A stretch of DNA of 64,000 nt from Longitalea arenae. GTDB lineage: Bacteria > Bacteroidota > Bacteroidia > Chitinophagales > Chitinophagaceae. Below the pieces are notes generated by a model. That model was not told where the DNA came from. It worked only from the letters and a program-made list of their open reading frames with translations, and ran no database searches. The stretch is taken from positions 310,001 through 374,000 of the forward strand of contig NZ_JAFFJX010000004.1 in NCBI RefSeq assembly GCF_016924755.1, read 5' to 3'. A program made the translations under genes and the position numbers. Positions within the stretch are counted from its first letter, which is position 1; every line of letters begins with the position of its first letter. Positions 17,088 to 24,462 of the stretch are shown piece after piece.

Positions 17088-18017
17088 ATGAAAGCATTTT
17101 CAGCCAGAGGCATTGGTACACTGCTTAAAGATTCCTTTAAAAGCTTTTCCGAAGATAAAATACCTAAACTGGGTGGCTCGCTGGCTTATTTTACGATCTT
17201 CTCACTTGGCCCCATGTTGTTGGTAATTATCTTTCTGGCTGGCCTCTTCCTGGGACAGAAAGCGGTGGAAGGATCATTATACGAGCAAATTAACCAGATG
17301 GTAGGCCCAACTGCTGCCGAACAGGTGCAGCAACTGATCAAAAGTGCTGCTGCCAGTGGAGGTGGTATCGTTGCCATTATTGGTATAGTGACCCTGTTGA
17401 TCGGAGCCACTTCGGTGTTTACCGAGATCCAGGACTCTATCAATACCATCTGGCACCTGAGGATGAAACCAAATAACAGTTGGAAGACCTTGCTGAAAAG
17501 CCGCTTGTTGTCTTTTGGTCTTATTGCGGGCATCGGCTTCTTGCTGCTGGTTTCTTTAGCTGCTTCAGCGCTTATGGAGGGGCTTGGTAAAAAAATAAGT
17601 GAGCTGATCCCCGGGATCGGGGTATGGTTGATGGTTCTGGTTAGTTATGCTTTTACGCTTTTCCTGGCTGTTTTCCTGTTTGCGATCATATTTAAAGTTT
17701 TGCCTGCTGCTTATATCAGCTGGCGCGAGGTGTGGCCTGGGGCCCTCGCTACAGCCTTGCTGTTTATAATCGGCAGATTCCTGATCTCATTTTATATCAG
17801 TAAAAGTGACCTCGGTAGTACTTATGGTGCCGCAGGCTCGCTGGTGGTCTTGCTGGTATGGGTTTACTATTCTTCACTGATACTCTATTTTGGCGCTGAA
17901 TTTACCAGGGCCTATGTGGGGCGCTTCGGCGCCGGTATTCGTCCCAAGCCATTCGCCTTTGTCGCCGAAGAACAAACCGCTGCCAACAAAAAGAATGTGC
18001 AATCCAGGGAATACTAG
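17088..18017 (+). CDS. YihY/BrkB family inner-membrane protein
   Basis: A 309-residue integral membrane protein of the YihY/virulence factor BrkB family (the family formerly misnamed RNase BN). The family signature is present: KIPKLGGSLAYFTIFSLGPML at residues ~24-44, then LYEQINQMVGPTAAEQVQQLI, the IQDSINTIWHLR loop, and near the C-terminus YGAAGSLVVLLVWVYYSSLILYFGAEF. Six transmembrane segments are expected. Transport or envelope-maintenance roles have been proposed, but the molecular function is not established. It stands alone and converges with the phosphoesterase at 18125. Confidence 0.93.
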   Translation: MKAFSARGIGTLLKDSFKSFSEDKIPKLGGSLAYFTIFSLGPMLLVIIFLAGLFLGQKAVEGSLYEQINQMVGPTAAEQVQQLIKSAAASGGGIVAIIGIVTLLIGATSVFTEIQDSINTIWHLRMKPNNSWKTLLKSRLLSFGLIAGIGFLLLVSLAASALMEGLGKKISELIPGIGVWLMVLVSYAFTLFLAVFLFAIIFKVLPAAYISWREVWPGALATALLFIIGRFLISFYISKSDLGSTYGAAGSLVVLLVWVYYSSLILYFGAEFTRAYVGRFGAGIRPKPFAFVAEEQTAANKKNVQSREY

Positions 18018-18124
18018 ATCACTGGCGCTCGATTGGGAACCGAAATCATTACAAACAGCAAAGCCCACCTTCGCTACTGCTTCAGGCAGGCTCACCAACG
18101 TTCTTCGATTAAATCTTTTGCGGA

Positions 18125-19738
18125 TCAATTACCCAGGATCTCGAACCGGTCTTTGAGGCAGGTATACGGATCCGTTACTTCATACACCGTTTTCTTACCG
18201 GTAGCGGTAACAGTGATACTACGGGTCTTTTCTTTTCGTTTTGACCAGCTATAGTTTCCTACAAACGATGCGGTCAGCCTGATCTGCTCGCCCTTTTTGG
18301 CGCGTATAATTCGGTTCTTGTTTACATCCTTCATCATTACGAAATGATCCCTGACCTCGCCATCCGCGCAGATCCACTTCAGCTCCAGTTTATTCTCCGT
18401 GATCTCCAGCATCGATGCGCCGCCATGTTCAAAATGCGAATAATACATGGCATCGTGTGGATAGGTGGGCTGGCTTCCGCCTGATGCACCGGCTGAGCCG
18501 GTTACTACGTATACCGTTCCCTTGTTAACAGAATCTTTAATGAACGGGCATGAATGCTTACTGCCATCATAAAGCGCAGATGAAGTGCTCAGGGTATGCA
18601 TGGCGGCATTAAAGCTGGCTTCCATCCCATAATGACCATTCATGAGCCGTGACCGCTCATACAGGTGGCTATGTCCACAAAGGATCAGGTCAACGCCATA
18701 ACGTTCCAGTATGCGGATGAAGTTCTCGCGGATCTTCACAAGTTCCTCTTCTTTGTCAGAATTGTGCGATCCCATGGTATAAGGCGGATGGTGCCAGAAG
18801 GCAATCACAAATCCTCGTTTGGTATTATGGAAAGCATCCAAATCTTTTTTGACCCATTGCACCTGGGCACCGGTCGTGTCATAGATCCGGGTCAGGCTGT
18901 CTTCCTTTCCATAAGAATCCAGGGACAAAAAATGGACATTCCCGATATCGAATGAATAAAATGCCTGGGTACCGGAAGCAACTCCACCGGCTTCGCCTTT
19001 GGTAGGCATAGAGAAGTTTTGGTAGTAAGCAATATCGTGCGTATTCTGCGCCGTGGCCTTGTACTGGTAGAAATCATTATAATCATGATTGCCGGGCGAA
19101 GGATATAGCGGATACTTCTTCAGCAGATTGTCTTGATAGATATTAAAGAACTTTTCCTGGAACTCGGGATCGGTACCTGAAGAATACGCATTGTCACCAA
19201 GCAGTATCCAGCAGTTCATATAATTGTCACCAAGATATTTGATCACCTGATCGCGCACCTGGCGCTGGTTGGCAGAGTTGTTACCGCAATCGCCAAATAC
19301 GCCAATGCGGTATACACCTTCCTGGCCCGGTGTGGGCAGGGTCATAAAATAATTATCGCTTCCCTGCTGAAGGGTATCTCCTGCCCCACCACCAATGGAA
19401 TAATAATATTTGGTTTGTGGTTTAAGCCCTGTCAGCTGAACCTTATGTTCAAGGGTAAGTGTGCCGTCTTCAGCCTTCATTGGCAATTGACCTTCCTGCT
19501 CACCATAGTTCACGACACTCCTGGTCATGGCATCGGTACGCCACCGGATGATAATGCTGTTGCTGGTGGCTACCTGTAAATAGGGTCCCCGGATAAGCCT
19601 GGCCAGTACATCGGGGGTACGCTCCTGCCGCACCGGCGTGGTGGATTTTTGACCTAGGGTATCCTGAGCATTCCCTGCTGTGGCGGCGAGCAGTAATAAA
19701 GCCGCCTTTGCTACTAACAAATGTTTCTTCACCTGCAT
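18125..19738 (-). CDS. Secreted purple-acid-phosphatase-like metallophosphoesterase
   Basis: A 537-residue exported enzyme. The signal peptide spans residues 1-24 (ends GNAQ). Residues ~50-135 are the fibronectin-like N-terminal domain of purple acid phosphatases (IRGPYLQVATSNSIIIRW). The dinuclear-metal phosphoesterase domain has the motifs GDCG, GDNAYSSG, GNHDY, FWHHPPY and CGHSHLYER in canonical order, giving all metal ligands. It should hydrolyse phosphate mono- or diesters outside the inner membrane. About 100 further residues follow the domain. It stands alone; phosphate-limitation control is plausible, but no Pho-like box was identified. Confidence 0.92.
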   Translation of the reverse strand: MQVKKHLLVAKAALLLLAATAGNAQDTLGQKSTTPVRQERTPDVLARLIRGPYLQVATSNSIIIRWRTDAMTRSVVNYGEQEGQLPMKAEDGTLTLEHKVQLTGLKPQTKYYYSIGGGAGDTLQQGSDNYFMTLPTPGQEGVYRIGVFGDCGNNSANQRQVRDQVIKYLGDNYMNCWILLGDNAYSSGTDPEFQEKFFNIYQDNLLKKYPLYPSPGNHDYNDFYQYKATAQNTHDIAYYQNFSMPTKGEAGGVASGTQAFYSFDIGNVHFLSLDSYGKEDSLTRIYDTTGAQVQWVKKDLDAFHNTKRGFVIAFWHHPPYTMGSHNSDKEEELVKIRENFIRILERYGVDLILCGHSHLYERSRLMNGHYGMEASFNAAMHTLSTSSALYDGSKHSCPFIKDSVNKGTVYVVTGSAGASGGSQPTYPHDAMYYSHFEHGGASMLEITENKLELKWICADGEVRDHFVMMKDVNKNRIIRAKKGEQIRLTASFVGNYSWSKRKEKTRSITVTATGKKTVYEVTDPYTCLKDRFEILGN

Positions 19739-19875
19739 CGTGTTCTTTGGTTAAAAATATCCAAAGAAACGGATACAGTATGATGTTTCTGTTAACAGGC
19801 CGGTTCGGGATAAAAAAATCCGGTAACGCTGGCCTGGTCTCCCGGCCGCTATGTAAACATTATGTTTATGGGATG

Positions 19876-20568
19876 TCAGGGAAACAAACTCATGTCGGCC
19901 CGGTAAACCAGCGTTTCCGAAGTCATTGAATGGATCGTTCTTATCTTCATGGCCTGCTCTATCGACGACACATCTTCCGGCAGATGCTCAACCCGGCTGA
20001 ATGCTGCAAAATTGTTCAATCCGATCAACAGACAATACTGGTTAAGGTTGCCGCCATCCACCAGGCGGAAAGTCATAAAGGATCTGATACCGGCTGACTG
20101 ATACTTGTTTTTCAACTGCCCGATCACCTTCTTAGCGGCTACCCCATCTGACACATTCATTGAAACCAGGCGGAGGAATTTCGATTGCAGGCTGTTGCTG
20201 TCTGCAATACTCAATGCCGGCAGGTATAGCAATTTACTTCCTCCCATAAAATCGCCAAAAGGGTAGGTGTGCAGGCGATTGTCGGCCTGGTCTTCGGCGG
20301 GTTTTACCGGTTCATCAAAATCGCTCCACGCATGATCGAAGGTAGCATCTACAAACTGCCCGCTCCTTTCACCCGAGATAATATACCAGCCATACCACGC
20401 CCAGGTATCTCCATTCTCTTTGTGCCACTTCAGATGTTCTTTATAACCATGCTCAAAATTCTTTTCCTGCCCGGCTTTTGGTTTCCAATACGAAAAATGC
20501 GCCACCTCTTTTTCCTGAGCCATTACATGACCAGTCACGATCAGCAGAAGAGCAATAAAGGCTTTCAT
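19876..20568 (-). CDS. Exported hypothetical protein
   Basis: A 230-residue protein with a signal peptide (residues 1-17, cleavage after VMA-Q). The body has aromatic-rich stretches (FSYWKPKAGQEKNFEHGYKE; DTWAWYGWYIISGERSGQFV) suggesting a dimeric alpha/beta-barrel or NIPSNAP-like fold in two copies, the second starting near residue 130 (LRLVSMNVSDG). I do not assign a function. It lies upstream of the phosphoesterase on the same strand, but the 137-bp gap leaves cotranscription open. Confidence 0.7.
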   Translation of the reverse strand: MKAFIALLLIVTGHVMAQEKEVAHFSYWKPKAGQEKNFEHGYKEHLKWHKENGDTWAWYGWYIISGERSGQFVDATFDHAWSDFDEPVKPAEDQADNRLHTYPFGDFMGGSKLLYLPALSIADSNSLQSKFLRLVSMNVSDGVAAKKVIGQLKNKYQSAGIRSFMTFRLVDGGNLNQYCLLIGLNNFAAFSRVEHLPEDVSSIEQAMKIRTIHSMTSETLVYRADMSLFP

Positions 20569-20630
20569 ACGTTATTTTCCAACGAAGCTATCATGCGCAT
20601 GCAAGAAAAAAATGTAAAAAAATGAACTGA

Positions 20631-21446
20631 TCACAAATCAGCGAAATGATCATTTATATGATGATAATTCTTAAAATATTCCTTTGGCAACTTGCCGGTA
20701 ACTGATTTGAACAACTTTATAAAATGCGACTGGTCGAAGAAGTTTGATTCATAGCAGCATTCCGTAAGCTTTTTATGCGGGTGTTTATTTTTATAACTGA
20801 TAAGGCCATTGAGCTTGACAATATTGCAAAAAGATTTGGGCGTGATGCCTACGGACTGCCTGAACAACGTATCAAAGTATCTTTGTGAAATACCTGTTCT
20901 GTTCAATAAATGACAGATCGAAATATCGCCTCTCTTCTTTATTATTTCCTGTACGGAATAATCAATGTAATGAAACTTATTGGCCGAGACATCGGCCCTT
21001 TTACAGCGTTGCAGTAATGCCGTTTCGAGGTTCCTGCAGGTTGTTTCAAAATTTTCAGTGATACAATTTTTTAAAACATACGCCGCCGGAATATCATGCA
21101 GCGGTAAGATGTTATTCGTTAACAGGTCGGCAGGAAAGCCAAATAAAATATGCAATGTATGTGGATGAAACCGGATGCCATATAGCAGCGAATTGTTTTC
21201 GAGCTCCAGCGAATAACTATGTAAGGTTTGCCCCGCAAAAAATGCATCCGGTTCTATGATCCAGGAAGCGCCTTCTGTAGTCCTCCGGGCCTTTTGACGG
21301 GTGACATGAAAAATGATCTCATGGTGCCCATCTGGTAAAATGTCTTCTTTATAAGTTGGTCCACTTAACCCATGCACGCTGATCTGCCAGAAAGATTTTA
21401 CAAAACCTGACAAGCCTGGCGGAATATATGTCTGAAGTGCGATCAT
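20631..21446 (-). CDS. AraC-family transcriptional regulator
   Basis: About 271 residues counted from the ATG at 21446, where the IALQTYIPPGLSGFVKSFWQ opening matches the DUF6597-type N-terminal domain of Bacteroidota AraC regulators; a frame from 21548 adds 34 unlikely residues. The C-terminal HTH_18 domain spans residues ~165-260, with the first helix-turn-helix around ISICHLLNRTGISQRYFDTLFRQ and the second around LTECCYESNFFDQSHFIKLFK. The N-terminal domain probably senses a small molecule. Targets are unknown; the nearest gene, 62 bp downstream, encodes the exported hypothetical protein. Confidence 0.9.
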   Translation of the reverse strand: MIALQTYIPPGLSGFVKSFWQISVHGLSGPTYKEDILPDGHHEIIFHVTRQKARRTTEGASWIIEPDAFFAGQTLHSYSLELENNSLLYGIRFHPHTLHILFGFPADLLTNNILPLHDIPAAYVLKNCITENFETTCRNLETALLQRCKRADVSANKFHYIDYSVQEIIKKRGDISICHLLNRTGISQRYFDTLFRQSVGITPKSFCNIVKLNGLISYKNKHPHKKLTECCYESNFFDQSHFIKLFKSVTGKLPKEYFKNYHHINDHFADL

Positions 21447-21637
21447 AACGTTATGGCCTAACGCAAAGGTAAACAAAGCCCGGCAATGCCGGGGCCTGTT
21501 CTTATTCAAGTGGTATGATCCGGTTATTGGCCGCTTGAGAACCAGCATTTCTACGCGTGTTTTTCCGTTTCCCGGAATAAGAAAAAAAATTTATTTTAGC
21601 GCTTTGTTAGCATCGTTTTCCTGAAAAATCCGACATT

Positions 21638-22156
21638 ATGAAAAAACCTGTTATCCCATCAGCAAGAGAGCAAGATGTTGAGCCTAAACGTTCCATACGC
21701 TGGATCATACTCATTCCATTCGTTATTGTACTGGGTGTATTGGCTGCTGTTGTACGACAGGGAGAAGCCGCTCCTGCTACGGATAAGCTTGAGGCCATAA
21801 AACATGGTCCGCATGGCGCCATTACCGCCGGCGATGCAAGCATAAAAAAAATGATCCGGAATAATATCAGGTTGTATGTTAAGGCAGAAAGCAATGATTA
21901 CGATAAAAAAGGCCTTGGGGGAATTTCCAATTTAGAGATCAGTGTAACCAATCCAACCGATTATACCCTCGATAAAGTACGCGTAAAAATAATGTATGTG
22001 AAAGCCAATGGCAGCGTGTATGAAACGAAATACGAGGATTTCCTGTCTGTAAAACCCAATTCAAAAGCTACACATAAAATACCCGATACCAAACGCGGCA
22101 CCAGCGTGAAGTATGAGATCAGCTCGGTAAGATCGAAAGCATTGGGACTTAGCTAG
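21638..22156 (+). CDS. Membrane-anchored hypothetical protein with FxLYD-like domain
   Basis: A 172-residue protein with a cytoplasmic N-terminus of ~20 residues, one membrane segment (WIILIPFVIVLGVLAAVV, residues ~22-39) and an extracytoplasmic domain. The domain reads ISNLEISVTNPTDYTLDKVR, then YEDFLSVKPNSKATHKIPDT, a beta-sandwich pattern like FxLYD domains. Such domains are carried on envelope proteins without known enzymatic activity. The assignment is by pattern only. It is a single gene convergent with the Crp-like gene. Confidence 0.75.
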   Translation: MKKPVIPSAREQDVEPKRSIRWIILIPFVIVLGVLAAVVRQGEAAPATDKLEAIKHGPHGAITAGDASIKKMIRNNIRLYVKAESNDYDKKGLGGISNLEISVTNPTDYTLDKVRVKIMYVKANGSVYETKYEDFLSVKPNSKATHKIPDTKRGTSVKYEISSVRSKALGLS

Positions 22157-22173
22157 CAAAGATTCCGCCATAT

Positions 22174-22200
22174 AAAAAGCCCTCCCGATACTTCGGGAGG
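22174..22200 (-). terminator. Terminator of the Crp-like gene (bidirectional stem)
   Basis: CCTCCCGA-TACT-TCGGGAGG is a perfect 8-bp stem. Read on the minus strand it is followed by GGGCTTTTTAT, the right form for a terminator downstream of 22286. It also lies 24 bp after the plus-strand stop at 22156, though without a T tract in that direction. Confidence 0.75.
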
Positions 22201-22285
22201 ACTGCAATTGCCAGAAGCAGATGGTCCCGCTTCTGCGTGTATCCCGTTTTAATCTACCTTTTTTAACTGAGCGCCGGTAGCACTA

Positions 22286-22999
22286 TTAATTTAACATTGT
22301 TCTCAATTTCGTTTCGTTAAGGATCGTAATATATCCCTCGCTTATCTCGATCAGTTTTTCCTGCCTGAATTCGCCCAAAGTCCTGATCAACGATTCGGTA
22401 GCTGTTCCGGCAATGGCTGCCAGGTTATCGCGGCTGATCTTGATAGCATCTTTGTATTTTCGGCTTAACAGGATCAGGGCTTCCGCCACTTTTTTGCGGA
22501 GGGAATTGTAAGCCAGCCCTAACAGCAACTGCTCTTTATCGGTAATGTCCTTTGCAAGCAGGGTAATGAACTTTTTCGCTACCTGCCAATCGGTTTCCAT
22601 AAGTAATTCAAACTCATCTTTCGAGATAACGGCCAGCTCGGCATATTCTACCGCTACCGCTATATCTTTATATACCGTTTCTTCGAGCAAAGCAACATAG
22701 CCAAGGTATTCGCCCTCACTATAAATACCGGTTATCAACTCCTTCCCTTCCGGGTTACTCTTATATGTTTTCACAATTCCTTTCTTGATATAGAAGAGCT
22801 GCACGGGGTGATTGCCTTCCTCGTAAATAACCTGTTTCTTCTTATACTTGTTGATATTCGTATTCTGCTGGAATAACATTGTTAACCGGTCGGTATGTTT
22901 AACGCGTGCATAAGCGTTAGAACCATTTTCGAACAATGATGTACTTTCCATCATGTTATGGTTCTCGGTATTGTTTTCAATAACAAGCAGTCTTTTCAT
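22286..22999 (-). CDS. Crp/Fnr-family regulator with vestigial REC-like N-terminus
   Basis: A 237-residue regulator. Residues ~38-150 form a cyclic-nucleotide-binding jelly roll (VIYEEGNHPVQLFYIKKGIV, then EYLGYVALLEE), and ~165-230 a Crp winged helix with recognition helix around ISRDNLAAIAGTATESLIRTL. The cyclic-nucleotide phosphate-binding Arg-Ala of true Crp is not seen, so the ligand may be absent or different. The N-terminus MKRLLVIENNTE looks like the first strand of a response-regulator receiver domain, but the phosphoacceptor region is missing and the sequence jumps to a segment resembling the REC end (NAYARVKHTDRL). REC-Crp fusions are common in this phylum; this may be a deletion derivative. 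A later start at 22954 is possible. Confidence 0.88.
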   Translation of the reverse strand: MKRLLVIENNTENHNMMESTSLFENGSNAYARVKHTDRLTMLFQQNTNINKYKKKQVIYEEGNHPVQLFYIKKGIVKTYKSNPEGKELITGIYSEGEYLGYVALLEETVYKDIAVAVEYAELAVISKDEFELLMETDWQVAKKFITLLAKDITDKEQLLLGLAYNSLRKKVAEALILLSRKYKDAIKISRDNLAAIAGTATESLIRTLGEFRQEKLIEISEGYITILNETKLRTMLN

Positions 23000-23348
23000 T
23001 GTGTAATAAGTTTAAATGGTCATGGCGGTGTATACCAGTGACAAACTATAATAACATTTAATAGTATTACAATCGAGCAATTGTTTTCAAAGCAATTTCA
23101 GACAGCAGCAACTGATGCTGCACATTGGCCAGGGAATTGATTAATGAGCGTTTTTCAGGAAAATCAGAGTATGCGCAACCAAAGAAGAAGATAAGCATCA
23201 TGCGTTAACGTTAGTTCGGCCTCTTTCGATCAACTGCACGACAAATATAATAATTATTTTAAATATTCTAAATAACCGGAAAATTGATAAAATATGCTTC
23301 TTAATGTTTTATGTACTATTGACCTAAAGAATACCCTTACCCGATCGG

Positions 23349-23645
23349 TTAATTAATTATCCTCAGTGTGTCTGTCAACATTTTGAATGCCGCTTTTTCT
23401 TCAATCGTCGCGTTGCCAAAGCGGGCCGGACAAAGAGAAATGCCGGTTGATGGGTCATACTTCAACACAGCAATACCTGCACCAAAATAAAACTGCCAGT
23501 AAATGACATTATCCTGCTTCTCCTTATTGCAAAAAGAAATGCCGATCTCATGCCTTAGCCAGTCTGCGGTAGTATAGAAATAAGAAGATTCGCACTGAGC
23601 AGCCAGAACAACCTCTGGATATCCATTTTTAGTTTGCATTGTCAT
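23349..23645 (-). CDS. Small hypothetical protein
   Basis: A 98-residue protein without signal peptide or membrane segment. It has a W/Y/F-rich centre (DNVIYWQFYFGAGIAVLKYDP) and a C-terminal helix (EEKAAFKMLTDTLRIIN). I do not recognise a family. It is preceded by 350 bp without a gene on the side of the Crp-like gene. Coding is likely from codon composition and a clean ATG, but unproven. Confidence 0.55.
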   Translation of the reverse strand: MTMQTKNGYPEVVLAAQCESSYFYTTADWLRHEIGISFCNKEKQDNVIYWQFYFGAGIAVLKYDPSTGISLCPARFGNATIEEKAAFKMLTDTLRIIN

Positions 23646-23960
23646 ACCGGGTAATTTTGCAGGTTATCTCCAATGGTAAAATTCGCAGGATATCTGGCAG
23701 GAAGTAAATACAATACAACAATTTATGTTTTTTATACATGAAAAACTATGACGGTGGTCATAGTTTGTATGTGCTTTTAGTAACTTCCTCTTTTATTATC
23801 CCTGCTCAAGTTCAGGTTAAATACTAAAGGTTCTTACATCAATAATATCAATGAAATATAACCGGACCTCCTGTTAATTCACGAATTGACATTAATCAAA
23901 ATAATTTTACAAAGCATCTGCGCTGGTACGCCTTGTATATGTTCTTCGTATATTAGTATC

Positions 23961-24150
23961 AGTTCGGTCGGGCGTGGTTGTCATGTAAAAGCCCGATGCT
24001 ATTTGGTATTTCATTTATATTGTTAATCTCCGGTCCTGCTATCAGGCCGGATTAGTTTAAAAGCATCATCGAGCACAAAAACGTTCTTATCCTCTGTAGT
24101 TTTTGTGTTGGCAATAGATCCGGCAGTTCCTGTCCGGATCTATTTTTTTA
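23961..24150 (+). ncRNA. Candidate structured non-coding RNA with intrinsic terminator
   Basis: Four hairpins follow in ~180 bp with no ORF: TCGGGC/GCCCGA (23968-23973 with 23991-23996); CCGG-T-CCTG/CAGG-CCGG (24030-24050, one bulge); CACAAAAAC/GTTTTTGTG (24074-24082 with 24099-24107); and ATAGATCCGG/CCGGATCTAT (24114-24143) followed by seven Ts. GATGCT (23995-24000) could also pair with AGCATC (24062-24067), competing with the first stem or closing the second. The last hairpin is a convincing rho-independent terminator with no coding gene ahead of it on this strand. No Rfam family is recognised. The 5' end is a guess. Confidence 0.55.
24114..24150 (+). terminator. Intrinsic terminator ending the candidate RNA
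   Basis: A perfect 10-bp stem (ATAGATCCGG / CCGGATCTAT) with a 10-base loop and seven Ts. The nearest plus-strand CDS upstream ends ~2 kb earlier (22156), so it must serve an unrecognised transcript. Confidence 0.85.
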
Positions 24151-24462
24151 CGACTCCCTACTGTCTCAAATAACATCACTAACCGCCAGCGAAACAGGTT
24201 TACCCCTGCCCGCTAACCGGCGGCTGGCAACTCATGCCCTGACGACAATGTCCAACCCCGGTAAACCGGAACTGCCCCGCCACTCATTAATGGGAAAAAT
24301 CTCAAAAATGGAATTTTTCAAAAATTCATACTAAGCTATAAACCTGTAAATTAAACACTTACAAAAATAACAAGGGTATTGTCTTAGGGATCTTGATGAA
24401 AACATCTATTTTTACCGGCTGGATCCTATTATAAAAACCGTAATCCCTAGTACCTACCCGTT
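24151..24462. other. Leader region of the Ycf48-like gene
   Basis: About 310 bp without a gene. GCCAGC (24185-24190) can pair with GCTGGC (24223-24228) around an inner CAGG/CCTG pairing, a possible further folded element. The remaining sequence is AT-rich and should carry the promoter of the 24463 gene. No named riboswitch is recognised. Confidence 0.4.
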
